A stretch of 64,000 nucleotides of DNA from the NCBI RefSeq assembly GCF_026627445.1, contig NZ_JAPNLJ010000005.1, positions 1 to 64,000 on the forward strand. Direction: 5' to 3'. Made by a program: the position numbers and the translations under genes. This DNA comes from Streptomyces sp. H27-H1. Its GTDB lineage: Bacteria > Actinomycetota > Actinomycetes > Streptomycetales > Streptomycetaceae. Shown in pieces: positions 28,264 through 37,395 of this stretch. Each line of letters starts with the position of its first letter. The first letter of the stretch is position 1. The notes below the pieces were generated by a model. That model worked only from the letters and a program-made list of their open reading frames with translations. It was not told the DNA's origin and made no database searches.

Positions 28264-29679
28264 ATGACCGGAAGTCAGCAGACCGGCGACGGCCCCGAGG
28301 GGTTCCGCGTCGAGCACGACTCCATGGGAGACGTACGCGTCCCCGCGCACGCCAAATGGCGAGCTCAGACCCAGCGCGCTGTGGAGAACTTCCCCATCTC
28401 CGGACAGCGCCTGGAGCGCGCCCACATCGAGGCGCTGGCCCGGATCAAGGCCGCGGCGGCGGCCGTCAACGCCCGGCTCGGCGTGGTCGACGAGGACATC
28501 GCCGCGGCGATCGGCTCGGCCGCGGCCGAGGTCGCCGAGGGCCGCTGGGACGAGCACTTCCCCGTCGACGTGTTCCAGACCGGCTCCGGCACCTCGTCCA
28601 ACATGAACGCCAACGAGGTGATCGCCACCCTGGCCACCGAACGGCTCGGCCGCGCCGTCCACCCCAACGACCACGTCAACGCCTCGCAGAGCTCCAACGA
28701 CGTCTTCCCCTCCTCCATCCACATCGCCGCCACCGCCGCCGTGACCGGTGAACTCGTCCCCGCCCTGGAGCACCTGGCCGGCGCGCTGGAGCGCAAGTCC
28801 GCCGAGTTCTCCCAGGTGGTCAAGGCCGGGCGGACGCACCTGATGGACGCCACCCCGGTCACCCTGGGCCAGGAGTTCGGCGGGTACGCCGTCCAGATCC
28901 GCTACGGCGTGGAGCGGCTGCGGGCGGCGCTGCCCCGGCTGGCCGAACTTCCCCTGGGCGGAACCGCCGTCGGCACCGGGATCAACACCCCGCCCGGGTT
29001 CTCCGCGGCCGTGATCGCCGAAGTGGCCGCCGCGACAGGGCTGCCGCTGACCGAGGCCCGGGACCACTTCGAGGCCCAGGGGGCCCGGGACGCCCTCGTC
29101 GAGACCTCCGGAATGCTCCGTACGGTCGCCGTCTCGCTCACCAAGATCTGCAACGACCTGCGCTGGATGGCCTCGGGCCCGCGCACAGGATTGGCCGAAA
29201 TCAACCTCCCGGATCTCCAGCCGGGGTCCTCGATCATGCCCGGGAAGGTCAATCCGGTCGTCCCGGAGGCCGCGCTGATGGTCGCCGCCCAGGTGATGGG
29301 CAACGACACGGCGGTCGCGGTGGCGGGCGCCGCGGGCAACTTCGAGCTCAACGTGATGCTCCCCGTGATGGCCCGCAACCTCCTGGAGTCCATCCGGCTG
29401 CTGGGCTCCGTGAGCCGCCTGCTGGCCGACCGCACCGTGGACGGAATCACCGCCAACACGGCCCGGGCCAGGCAGTACGCCGAGTCCTCGCCCTCCGTGG
29501 TGACCCCGCTGAACCGGTACATCGGCTACGAGGAGGCCGCCAAGGTGGCCAAGAAGTCCCTCGCGGAGCAGAAGACGATCCGGGAGGTCGTCCTGGAGTC
29601 GGGCTACGTGGACCGCGGCGACCTCACCCTGGAACAGCTCGACGAAGCACTGGACGTCCTGCGGATGACCCACCCCTGA
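28264..29679 (+). CDS. fumC: Class II fumarate hydratase
   Basis: 471 residues with the fumarase/aspartase signature [15 protein letters not shown] (about 322) and the other conserved blocks [15 protein letters not shown] and [17 protein letters not shown]. Iron-free and oxygen-stable, it hydrates fumarate to malate. ATG with AGGAGG upstream. It shares a 107-bp divergent region with the lectin-hydrolase gene. Confidence 0.97.
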   Translation: MTGSQQTGDGPEGFRVEHDSMGDVRVPAHAKWRAQTQRAVENFPISGQRLERAHIEALARIKAAAAAVNARLGVVDEDIAAAIGSAAAEVAEGRWDEHFPVDVFQTGSGTSSNMNANEVIATLATERLGRAVHPNDHVNASQSSNDVFPSSIHIAATAAVTGELVPALEHLAGALERKSAEFSQVVKAGRTHLMDATPVTLGQEFGGYAVQIRYGVERLRAALPRLAELPLGGTAVGTGINTPPGFSAAVIAEVAAATGLPLTEARDHFEAQGARDALVETSGMLRTVAVSLTKICNDLRWMASGPRTGLAEINLPDLQPGSSIMPGKVNPVVPEAALMVAAQVMGNDTAVAVAGAAGNFELNVMLPVMARNLLESIRLLGSVSRLLADRTVDGITANTARARQYAESSPSVVTPLNRYIGYEEAAKVAKKSLAEQKTIREVVLESGYVDRGDLTLEQLDEALDVLRMTHP

Positions 29680-29780
29680 CCCCGCCGGGGCCGCTCCGCC
29701 CGGGGGGTCAGGATCCGGTCGTTTCCCGTCCCCGAACACCTCGATGACCTGCACCGCAGCCATCCCCCGGACCCCCGCCC

Positions 29781-29786
29781 TAAGAT
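29781..29786 (+). promoter_or_regulatory. -10 box for a leaderless DUF402 mRNA
   Basis: TAAGAT lies 6 nt before the ATG; no SD. Confidence 0.6.
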
Positions 29787-29792
29787 CTGCCC

Positions 29793-30560
29793 ATGACAGG
29801 TACCGGAGGCCGCGGGGGCGGCAGTGCGCGGAGCTCGGCGCGGAGCTCCGCACCGGGCTCGGCACGAGGCTCGGCACGGAGCGTGGAGCGAAGTGCCCCG
29901 GAAGGCACCCGCTGGGCGCCCGGGGAGCAGATCCTCTGGCGCTACCGCGATCACGCGCCCGGCCCGAAGGGCGCCGTCCACATCTGCCGGCCCGTGACCG
30001 TGGTGACCGACACCGACGAGCTCCTCGCGGTGTGGATGGCCCCCGGGACCGAGTGCGTCAAGCCGGTGCTCGCCGACGGGACCCCGGTCCACGAGGAGCC
30101 GCTCGCCACCCGGTACACCGCGCCGCGCACCACCGTACGGTCGCGCTGGTTCGGGGCGGGCGTGCTGAAGCTGGCACGGCCCGGGGACCCCTGGTCGGTG
30201 TGGCTGTTCTGGGACCACGGCTGGCTCTTCAGGAGCTGGTACGTGAATCTGGAGGAGCCGCGGACCCGGTGGTCCGGCGGCATCGACTCCGAGGACCACT
30301 TCCTGGACATCTCCGTCTACCCGGACCGCACCTGGAAGTGGCGGGACGAGGACGAGTTCGCGCAGGCCCAGCGGTCCGGCCTGATGGACCCGGACCAGGC
30401 GCGCCGCGTGCGCGCGGCCGGCCGGGCGGCGGTGGACGTGATCCGGGCCTGGGGTCCGCCGTTCTCCGAAGGCTGGCAGGATTGGCGGCCGGACCCGTCC
30501 TGGGGCGTACCGGCGCTACCCGAGGACTGGGACCGCACCCCGGCGCATATGACCTCATGA
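29793..30560 (+). CDS. DUF402 domain protein (putative nucleoside-diphosphate phosphatase fold)
   Basis: 255 residues. After a 30-residue Ser/Ala/Arg/Gly-rich N-terminus encoded by short DNA repeats, the DUF402 barrel runs from about residue 40 to 200, with WFLFWD-like WLFWDHGWLFRSWYVNLEEP, DHFLDISVYPDRTWKWRDEDE and the acidic metal-site residues typical of the family. Some members (Ntdp, FomD) hydrolyse nucleoside di/triphosphates or CMP-linked intermediates. Specific role unknown. A leaderless start is predicted. Confidence 0.85.
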   Translation: MTGTGGRGGGSARSSARSSAPGSARGSARSVERSAPEGTRWAPGEQILWRYRDHAPGPKGAVHICRPVTVVTDTDELLAVWMAPGTECVKPVLADGTPVHEEPLATRYTAPRTTVRSRWFGAGVLKLARPGDPWSVWLFWDHGWLFRSWYVNLEEPRTRWSGGIDSEDHFLDISVYPDRTWKWRDEDEFAQAQRSGLMDPDQARRVRAAGRAAVDVIRAWGPPFSEGWQDWRPDPSWGVPALPEDWDRTPAHMTS

Positions 30561-30620
30561 GACCCTTGATGCGCCCCCGGGGGGCGATCGTAGGATCGTC
30601 CTACGCCGGGACGCGGGCGG

Positions 30621-30649
30621 TCAAATGTCGCCATCCACGCAGCATTTGA
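30621..30649. promoter_or_regulatory. 7-bp spaced inverted repeat upstream of the PP2C phosphatase gene
   Basis: TCAAATG and CATTTGA are separated by 15 nt in the 248-bp gap after the DUF402 gene, an AT-rich dyad in a GC-rich setting that could be an operator. Confidence 0.35.
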
Positions 30650-30685
30650 TCCAGGTCGACGCGATATCGAAAGGTAACGAGCGGG

Positions 30686-30717
30686 CGGGGGTCCCCCCGA
30701 ACGAAGTTTGGGGGAGG
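30686..30717. repeat. REP-like intergenic repeat, copy 1
   Basis: A hairpin-forming 32-bp unit beginning CGGGGGTCCCCCCGAACG and ending TTTGGGGGAGG. A near-identical unit lies at 49176-49206. It sits in the 5' untranslated region of the PP2C phosphatase gene, arguing against a more upstream start for that gene. Confidence 0.75.
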
Positions 30718-30807
30718 ATCCGCGGGGTGATGGTGTCCCCGCCGCTGAGCGGGTATACCGCGACTGACCGAGTTGAGTGCAGCGCACATCGAGCGCAAAC
30801 GGACGGA

Positions 30808-33072
30808 ATGCCACGCGTGACGGAGTACCCCACCTCTCAGGAGGGCCCCCAGCCGGTTGCCTCCGGCGGTCGGACGGACGAGCCCGGCCACGGCACGGAG
30901 GAACTGGGCCACGGCAAGGCCCCGCTCCCGGCGGCCGAGGCCGTACGCACGCATGCGCAGCCCCAGGCGGCGGACCTGCCCCGCCCCCGCGGCACCGCAC
31001 AGGCCCCGGCCGCCTCCGCCGCGGATCCCGGCCGGACCAGAGGAACGGCCCCCGGCGGCGAGCCGGGCCCGGGCCCCGAAGCCCCCGGCGCGGCGAAGCC
31101 GGGCGAACCCCCGCTTCCGGCCTCCGGCACGGACCGGGTACGGGCCCTGCGCGACGAGGCCGCGGCCTCCGAGGCCGGCAGCGCGCGCACCCGCGAGGGC
31201 GAAACCGCCCTCGAGGCGGCCGGACCCGGAGCATCCGGCCCGGCCGGCGCCGGGTTCACCGCCACCTCCGGCCAGGGCGCCGGTACCGGGGCCGATACGA
31301 GCATCGCGCGGCGCGAAGGCGACCGGCTGCGGTTCGTCGGAGCGGCCACCCGGCGGATCGCGCGCGGGATCGACCTCGACGAGATCGTCCTCGGCCTGTG
31401 CCGGGCCACCGTGCCCACCTTCTCCGACGCCATCCTCGTCTACCTGCGCGATCCCCTCCCCGTCGGCGACGAGCGGCCCGTCGGGCCGGTCGTTCTGCGG
31501 CTCCGGCGAACCGACCGGCTCCGGCCGATCGACGAGTTCACCGGCAGCGCCGCCGCGGCCGGCGCGCTGACCCCCGACGGCGAGCTCGACTTCAGCCAGC
31601 TGGCCCTGGTCGGCCCGCAGGGCGACCTGCCCGCGGCGGAGCTGTGCGAGATCCGCCCCGGCGGGGCACTCGCCGAGGTGCTGCGCGGCGTACGGCCCGT
31701 CTTCGGGTCCTCCGCCGCCGCCCGGGCGGCCCTGCCGGAGCTGCTGGGCGCCGACCATCCGGTGCCGCGCGGCCAGCGGGCCATCCTGGCCCCGCTGCGC
31801 GGCCGGCGCCGCGTCATCGGCGCGGCGGTGTTCCTGCGCACCCCCGAGCGGCCCGCCTTCGAGACGAACGACCTGCTGGTCGCCGCCCAGCTGGCCACCC
31901 ACACCGCGCTGGGCATCGACAAGGCCGTGCTCTACGGCCGCGAGGCCTACATCGCCGACGAGCTCCAGCGCACGATGCTGCCCGACAGCCTCCCCCAGCC
32001 CACCGGCGTCCGCCTCGCCAGCCGCTACCTGCCCGCCGCCGAGACGGCCCGGGTCGGCGGCGACTGGTACGACGCCATACCCCTGCCCGGCAGCCGGGTC
32101 GCGCTCGTCGTCGGCGACGTCATGGGCCACTCCATGACCTCCGCCGCGATCATGGGACAGCTCCGTACGACGGCCCAGACGCTGGCGCAGCTCGACCTGC
32201 CGCCCGCCGAGGTCCTGCACCACCTGGACGAGCAGGCGCAGCGCCTGGGCTCCGACCGGATGGCCACCTGCCTCTACGCCGTCTACGACCCGGTCTCGCA
32301 CCGGATCACCATCGCCAACGCCGGCCACCCGCCGCCGGTGCTGCTGCACCTGGGCGGCCGCGCCGAGGTGCTGCGCGTACCCCCCGGCGCCCCCATCGGC
32401 GTCGGCGGCGTGGACTTCGAGGCCGTGGAGCTGGACGCCCCGGCCGGGGCCACCCTCGTGCTGTACACCGACGGCCTCGTCGAGTCCCGGCTGCGCGACG
32501 TCTGGACCGGCATCGAGCAGCTTCGCGAGCGCCTGGCCACCACCGCTCAACTGACGGGCCTGGACCACCCGCCGCCCCTGGAGGCCCTGTGCGACGACAT
32601 CCTGGACATGCTCGGCCCCGGTGACCGGGACGACGACATCGCGCTGCTCGCGGCCCGGTTCGACGGGATCGCGCCCAGTGACGTGGCGTACTGGTTCCTG
32701 GACCCGGAGGAGACCGCTCCGGGCCGGGCCCGCCGGTTCGCCCGCCGCGCACTGGCCCGCTGGGGGCTGGAGGAGCTCGAGGATTCCCTGGAGCTGCTGG
32801 TCAGCGAGGTCGTCACCAATGCCGTGCGGTACGCCGAGCGGCCCGTGACCCTGCGTCTCCTGCGCACGGACGTACTGCGCTGCGAGGTCGGCGACGACTC
32901 CCCGCAACTGCCGCGCCAGCGCCGGGCGCGGGACGACGACGAGGGCGGCCGCGGTCTGTTCCTGGTCAACCGGATGGCCCGCCGATGGGGTGCCACCCGG
33001 CTGAGCAGCGGCAAGGTCGTCTGGTTCGAGCTCGCACTGCCGACCACGCCGGGCCCGCCGCAGAAGCACTGA
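30808..33072 (+). CDS. GAF-SpoIIE phosphatase-HATPase signalling protein
   Basis: 754 residues from ATG with GGACGG upstream. Order: a long disordered Ala/Pro/Gly-rich N-terminus (about 1-160), a GAF-like sensor domain (about 165-375), a PP2C/SpoIIE phosphatase (about 385-620) with VGGDWYDAIPLPG and VVGDVMGHSM (metal Asp residues) and LYTDGLVE, then an RsbW-like ATPase (about 630-750) with ELLVSEVVTNAVRY and GRGLFLVNRMA. Such proteins combine anti-anti-sigma phosphatase and anti-sigma kinase activities to switch sigma-B-like factors in response to a signal. Partner proteins are not in the window. Confidence 0.93.
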   Translation: MPRVTEYPTSQEGPQPVASGGRTDEPGHGTEELGHGKAPLPAAEAVRTHAQPQAADLPRPRGTAQAPAASAADPGRTRGTAPGGEPGPGPEAPGAAKPGEPPLPASGTDRVRALRDEAAASEAGSARTREGETALEAAGPGASGPAGAGFTATSGQGAGTGADTSIARREGDRLRFVGAATRRIARGIDLDEIVLGLCRATVPTFSDAILVYLRDPLPVGDERPVGPVVLRLRRTDRLRPIDEFTGSAAAAGALTPDGELDFSQLALVGPQGDLPAAELCEIRPGGALAEVLRGVRPVFGSSAAARAALPELLGADHPVPRGQRAILAPLRGRRRVIGAAVFLRTPERPAFETNDLLVAAQLATHTALGIDKAVLYGREAYIADELQRTMLPDSLPQPTGVRLASRYLPAAETARVGGDWYDAIPLPGSRVALVVGDVMGHSMTSAAIMGQLRTTAQTLAQLDLPPAEVLHHLDEQAQRLGSDRMATCLYAVYDPVSHRITIANAGHPPPVLLHLGGRAEVLRVPPGAPIGVGGVDFEAVELDAPAGATLVLYTDGLVESRLRDVWTGIEQLRERLATTAQLTGLDHPPPLEALCDDILDMLGPGDRDDDIALLAARFDGIAPSDVAYWFLDPEETAPGRARRFARRALARWGLEELEDSLELLVSEVVTNAVRYAERPVTLRLLRTDVLRCEVGDDSPQLPRQRRARDDDEGGRGLFLVNRMARRWGATRLSSGKVVWFELALPTTPGPPQKH

Positions 33073-33088
33073 CCTCCCCGTCGGCCGG

Positions 33089-33140
33089 ACCACACACCAC
33101 TGCCCCGCGGCTTCGTGCCGGCGGGGCAGTGGTGTGTGGT
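33089..33140. terminator. 20-bp perfect hairpin between convergent genes
   Basis: ACCACACACCACTGCCCCGC and its exact complement flank a 12-nt loop, ending both the phosphatase gene and the PBP gene. Confidence 0.93.
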
Positions 33141-33150
33141 GCTCCGGCAG

Positions 33151-35424
33151 CTACAGCCGGGGCACCTGGGGGTCCGGCTGTACGGGCTTGTGCGACGTGG
33201 TCTTCGACGGCGTCGGTGTCGGGGTCGGGGTGGGTGTCGGCGTCGGGGTCGGCGTCGGGGTCGGCCTGTGGGTCGGCGGCGTCCGGCTCGGGGTGGGCTT
33301 GGGCGGCGTGCTGCTGGCCGGCGGCGGGGTGCTCGTGGGGTGGCTCGGCGTGGGCGTCGGGGAGGTGCTGGAGCTCTGCGACTGGACCTTGCCCATCTCC
33401 GCCTCGTCCAGGTCGAAGGAGCCGGTGTCGCCGCCCTTGAGCGCGGCGAGCGTGTACTCCTTCCAGATCGCGGCCGGGAAGCTGGAGCCGCCCGCGCGTC
33501 CGCCGCCGGCCGTACCGGTCAGGCTGGTCTGGGTGTGGGTGCCGGGCTCGTCTCCGAACATCGCGACGACGGTGACCAGTTCCGGGGTGAAGCCGGTGAA
33601 CCAGGCGGCCACGTTCTTCTCGGTGGTGCCGGTCTTGCCCGCGGCCTCGTAGGCCGAGCTCTTCACGGCCTTGCCGGAGCCGTCCTCGACGACGCCGGTG
33701 AGCACCTTGGTGACGGTGTCGGCGGTCTTGCGGCTGATGGCCTGGGATCCGACGGCGCGGACCGGCTTGTATTCGCGGGTCGCGTGCTCGGCGGACTTGA
33801 TGATGCTCGGCGTGACCTTCTTGCCGTGGTTGTCGAAGGTGGCGTAGACGCCGGCCATCTCCAGGGTGTCGGCGCTCATGGTGCCGAGCGACATGGCGGG
33901 CTTGTCCTCGGGCCAGCCGTCGCGGTCCTGCATGCCGAGTTCCAGGGCGGTCTTCTTCGCGTTCTTCGGCCCCACGTCCACGATCATCTGGGCGTACACG
34001 GAGTTCACCGAGGAGTTGGTGGCGGACTGGACCGTCATCATCGGGGTGCCGTAGTCGCGGTCGTCCTGGTTCTGCGGGTTGAACGGGACGGTGCTCCCGA
34101 CCACGGGGCGCTTGCTGGTGCCGTCGTAGAGGGCGTTCGGGGTGATCGGTTTGCCGTCCTGCGTGCTCGCCCCGGTCTCCAGGGCGGAGGCGAGCACGAC
34201 CGGCTTGAAGGTCGAGCCCGGCTGGAAGTCCTTGCGCAGGGCGTTGCTGGCCCACTGCTCGCTCTGCCCGGTGCCGCCGTACATCGCGACGATCGCGCCG
34301 GTCTTGGGATCCACGGAGGTGGCGCCCGCCTGGACGGCGGCGTCGACGGCGCGGCCCTTGCGGTCGAGCTTGGATTCCAGCTCGTCCTGGACCGCCGCCT
34401 CCAGCGCCGCCTGCTTCTTCGGGTCGATGTTGAGGGTGATCTCCCAGCCGCCGGCCTTGAGCTGGGCGTCGTCCATGCCGGTCTGCCGCTTGAGCTCCTC
34501 GTCGGCGGCCTGGATCAGGTAGCCCTTCTGGCCCTCCGAACCGGGCGCGGCCTTGGGCTTGATCGGCTCCTGGAACTTCATCGCCTTGCGCCGGGCCGGG
34601 TCCAGCTTGCCCATCTCGACCATGTTGTCGAGGACTCCGTTGAAGCGGATCATGACCAGGGCCTTGCCGTTCGGGCCGGCGGTCGACCAGTCGTACTGGC
34701 TGGGGGCCTGGAGGACGGCTGCGAGGTACGCGCCCTGTTCCAGGGTCAGTTTCTCGGCGTCGACCCCGTAGTAGGCCTGGGCCGCGGCCTGGATGCCGTA
34801 GGCGTTGCGCCCGTAGAAGTTGGTGTTCATGTAGCCCGCGAGGATCTCGGGCTTCTCCATCTCCTGGTCGACCTTGAGGGAGATGATCAGCTCCCTCAGT
34901 TTGCGGGTCGCCGTCTGGTCCTGCGTCAGGTAGAAGTTCTTGACGTACTGCTGGGTGATCGTCGAACCGCCGGCCTTGCCCCTGCCGGTGACGGTGTTGA
35001 ACAGGCCCCGGGCCATGCCCTTGAGGTCGATGCCCCGGTCGCTGTAGAAGGACTTGTTCTCGATCGCGATGAAGGCCGTCTGCACCTCCTCCGGGATCTT
35101 GTCGATCGACACGATCTGACGGTTCTTGGCACCGACGCGGGCCATGACCGTGCCGTTGGAGAACTTGTAGACGTTGTTCTGCGTCAGCGCGTCGGCCTTG
35201 GGATTGGGCGTCTCCACGTAGAAGTAGAGGCCGACCAGGGCCGCCATGCCGAGCAGCACCGCCCCGAAGAAGGTGCCGAGGATCTTCCTCCAGGTGAAGA
35301 AGCGGCGTATGCCGGCCGGTTTTCCGCCCGCCCGCCCGCCCTTGCCCTTGCCCTTGACGCGCCCGCGCGGCGCTCGTCGCGCACCGCGCTGCTGCTGCGC
35401 CTTTCGCGCTTCTGCTCGGCCCAT
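33151..35424 (-). CDS. Class A penicillin-binding protein (transglycosylase/transpeptidase)
   Basis: 757 residues. A basic cytoplasmic tail, one membrane anchor (about 49-69), a GT51 transglycosylase with catalytic Glu122 in [12 protein letters not shown] and [12 protein letters not shown] (about 153), then a transpeptidase with SxxK at Ser404 (GSTFKP), SVN at 472-474 and KTG at 597-599. The last roughly 100 residues are a Ser/Thr/Pro tail of (TP)n repeats outside the membrane. Polymerises and cross-links peptidoglycan. The repetitive tail is encoded by GTCGGGGT-type repeats around 33205-33275. Confidence 0.97.
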   Translation of the reverse strand: MGRAEARKAQQQRGARRAPRGRVKGKGKGGRAGGKPAGIRRFFTWRKILGTFFGAVLLGMAALVGLYFYVETPNPKADALTQNNVYKFSNGTVMARVGAKNRQIVSIDKIPEEVQTAFIAIENKSFYSDRGIDLKGMARGLFNTVTGRGKAGGSTITQQYVKNFYLTQDQTATRKLRELIISLKVDQEMEKPEILAGYMNTNFYGRNAYGIQAAAQAYYGVDAEKLTLEQGAYLAAVLQAPSQYDWSTAGPNGKALVMIRFNGVLDNMVEMGKLDPARRKAMKFQEPIKPKAAPGSEGQKGYLIQAADEELKRQTGMDDAQLKAGGWEITLNIDPKKQAALEAAVQDELESKLDRKGRAVDAAVQAGATSVDPKTGAIVAMYGGTGQSEQWASNALRKDFQPGSTFKPVVLASALETGASTQDGKPITPNALYDGTSKRPVVGSTVPFNPQNQDDRDYGTPMMTVQSATNSSVNSVYAQMIVDVGPKNAKKTALELGMQDRDGWPEDKPAMSLGTMSADTLEMAGVYATFDNHGKKVTPSIIKSAEHATREYKPVRAVGSQAISRKTADTVTKVLTGVVEDGSGKAVKSSAYEAAGKTGTTEKNVAAWFTGFTPELVTVVAMFGDEPGTHTQTSLTGTAGGGRAGGSSFPAAIWKEYTLAALKGGDTGSFDLDEAEMGKVQSQSSSTSPTPTPSHPTSTPPPASSTPPKPTPSRTPPTHRPTPTPTPTPTPTPTPTPTPSKTTSHKPVQPDPQVPRL
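33205..33275. repeat. GTCGGGGTC-type short tandem repeats coding the PBP Thr-Pro tail
   Basis: Near-exact hexamer/dodecamer units of GTCGGG/GGTGTC run for about 70 bp and translate on the minus strand as about a dozen Thr-Pro units. Likely to vary in length between strains. Confidence 0.8.
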
Positions 35425-35640
35425 CGCTCCCGCTCCGCTCGATAACCCCCCGACGTCAGCTCAGCAAGCTAACACCGCAGGCTGTGACAAAAACCGGTCA
35501 ACCGATACCCATAGCGGGCAATTCGGACGTGAGAATGAGCACCCACCCCATCGGAACCGACGCAATCGGAGCCCTTGGGGTTGCCGGATTCCACGCCCCA
35601 CCCGCCGTCGGCCTGTCGCCGGCCTGTCGCCGATCCCTAA

Positions 35641-35656
35641 AAAGTGATATCACTTT
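35641..35656. promoter_or_regulatory. Perfect 16-bp palindromic operator upstream of the SPFH operon
   Basis: AAAGTGATATCACTTT is exactly self-complementary and AT-rich, centred about 51 nt before the SPFH start. It is a strong operator candidate; the downstream ribbon-helix-helix protein is a natural candidate to bind it. Confidence 0.75.
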
Positions 35657-35699
35657 GCTAGGCGGCTCGATCAGCCGTCCACCGAAGGAAACGGGGCAG

Positions 35700-36614
35700 A
35701 TGATGACGAACACCACGGGCGGCACCGAGAGCGGCGTACGGGAGTTCCCCGCGCGGAGCGTCGGCGGCGGGCTCGCGCTGCTGCTCGGACTGGCGGGAGT
35801 GGCCGGCGGGGCGGGCCTGATAGCGCTCGGCGCGGTGTCCGGGACCGACGGCGCCAAGGTGGCCCTGATCGCGGCGGGCGTCGTCCTGGCCCTGGCCGCG
35901 CTCATCGCCATGGGCGGGCTCAACACGGTCGCACCGGGCGAGGCCCGCGTGGTCCAGCTGTTCGGCCGCTACCGCGGCACCATCCGCGCCGACGGACTGC
36001 GCTGGGTCAACCCCCTGACCTCCCGCCAGCGCCTGTCCACCCGGGTCCGCAACCACGAGACGGCCGTCATGAAGGTCAACGACGCCTACGGCAACCCGAT
36101 CGAGCTCGCGGCCGTCGTGGTGTGGCGGATCGAGGACACCGCGCGAGCCGTCTTCGAGGTCGAGGACTTCACCGAGTTCGTCGAGACCCAGACCGAGGCG
36201 GCCGTCCGGCACATCGCGATCGAGTACCCCTACGACGCCCACGAGGACGGCGGCCTGTCGCTGCGCGGCAACGCCGAGGAGATCACCGAGCGGCTCGCCG
36301 TCGAACTGTCCGCCCGCGTCGAGGCGGCCGGCGTCCACATCATCGAGTCCCGCTTCACCCACCTCGCGTACGCCCCGGAAATCGCCTCCGCGATGCTCCA
36401 GCGCCAGCAGGCGGGTGCGATCGTCGCGGCGCGCAAGCAGATCGTCGAGGGCGCTGTCGGTATGGTCGAGCTCGCCCTGAACCGCCTCGCGGAGCAGGAC
36501 ATCGTGGACCTCGACCCGGAACGGAAGGCGGCGATGGTGTCCAACCTGATGGTCGTCCTGTGCGGTGACCGCGCGGCCCAGCCTGTCGTCAACACGGGCA
36601 CCCTCTACCAGTGA
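35700..36614 (+). CDS. SPFH/Band 7 (stomatin-like) membrane protein
   Basis: 304 residues from the first of two adjacent ATGs, with AAGGAA upstream. Two hydrophobic segments (about 20-75) form an N-terminal hairpin anchor, followed by the SPFH domain with [51 protein letters not shown] and a helical [14 protein letters not shown] tail for oligomerisation. SPFH proteins make membrane microdomain scaffolds. Translationally coupled (4-nt GTGA overlap) to a ribbon-helix-helix protein. Confidence 0.93.
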   Translation: MMTNTTGGTESGVREFPARSVGGGLALLLGLAGVAGGAGLIALGAVSGTDGAKVALIAAGVVLALAALIAMGGLNTVAPGEARVVQLFGRYRGTIRADGLRWVNPLTSRQRLSTRVRNHETAVMKVNDAYGNPIELAAVVVWRIEDTARAVFEVEDFTEFVETQTEAAVRHIAIEYPYDAHEDGGLSLRGNAEEITERLAVELSARVEAAGVHIIESRFTHLAYAPEIASAMLQRQQAGAIVAARKQIVEGAVGMVELALNRLAEQDIVDLDPERKAAMVSNLMVVLCGDRAAQPVVNTGTLYQ

Positions 36615-36934
36615 GCCCCGACGGCGGCGGTACGGACCCCCACGCCGGCCGGGACTCCGCCGAACCCGGCCCGGCCGACCCGGGACGCACCGGCGCGGCC
36701 GAGGGGCCGGCGGCGGCCCCCAAGGCCGGGCGGCAGGCCCGCAAGCAGGTGCTGCTGCGGCTCGACCCGCAGGTGCACGACGCGCTCGCGCGGTGGGCCG
36801 GGGAGGAACTGCGCAGCGCCAACGCGCAGATCGAGTTCCTGCTCCGCCGCGCCCTGGCCGAAGCCGGCCGCCTCCCCGGCGGGGCGGGCCCCATCCCGCC
36901 CCGGGGCCGCCCCCGCGCCTCTCCGGATTCCTGA
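36611..36934 (+). CDS. Ribbon-helix-helix (Arc-type) small protein
   Basis: 107 residues from a GTG overlapping the SPFH stop. A disordered Gly/Pro/Ala N-terminus (about 1-40) precedes an Arc/CopG-like motif, [20 protein letters not shown] (strand plus helix) and [20 protein letters not shown] (second helix). Such proteins bind palindromic DNA as dimers, so it may regulate its own operon through the palindrome at 35641. It is not paired with a recognisable toxin. Confidence 0.88.
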   Translation: MSPDGGGTDPHAGRDSAEPGPADPGRTGAAEGPAAAPKAGRQARKQVLLRLDPQVHDALARWAGEELRSANAQIEFLLRRALAEAGRLPGGAGPIPPRGRPRASPDS

Positions 36935-36992
36935 AGCCGCATCGGTACGCTCCGCCCGTCACCCCGGGGGTCTCACCGAATGCGAGGCTCGG

Positions 36993-37395
36993 ATGCAGTC
37001 GACGGACGGGAACCCCGAACCGGCCCGGGCCCCGGACTCCGTGCGCCGGGCTGACCTGGGCCGCGCTCTCCCTGACCGGCGCCACGGCCGGCTCCAAGCC
37101 CCCCTCCACCGCGGCCTGTTCCTGCACGGCCACTGGTGGAGCCACGGCGGGAGCCGAGGCAGGAGCCACCGCCCTGCCGGTGCACGATCCCGCGCGGGTC
37201 CGCCCGTACACCGCCGAACTGGCCACCGACCAGCGCAAGGTCGTCATCGAGGCGTTCACCGAGGCGGCGTCCTGCTCCACCACCTCGTTCGCCTTCCTCG
37301 CCGGGAAGCGGTACTTCGACGGCGGCGCCTGCCACCGGCTCACCACGAGCGGGATCTTCGTATGCCCCGACCGGACCACCCCGGACCGGCCCTTC
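36993..37395 (+). pseudogene. Truncated peptidyl-prolyl cis-trans isomerase (cyclophilin) remnant
   Basis: The frame read from 37198 to about 37362 resembles the start of a Streptomyces cyclophilin domain: PYTAELATDQRKVVIEAF, then SCSTTSFAFLAGKRYFDGGA and CHRLTTSGIFV. The expected continuation LQCGDPTGTG and everything after it, including most of the catalytic barrel, is missing; the sequence runs into the convergent DUF2079 gene. The candidate ATG at 36993 lies in another frame, so at least one frameshift is also needed. The remnant covers roughly a third of the domain and cannot be active. Confidence 0.75.
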
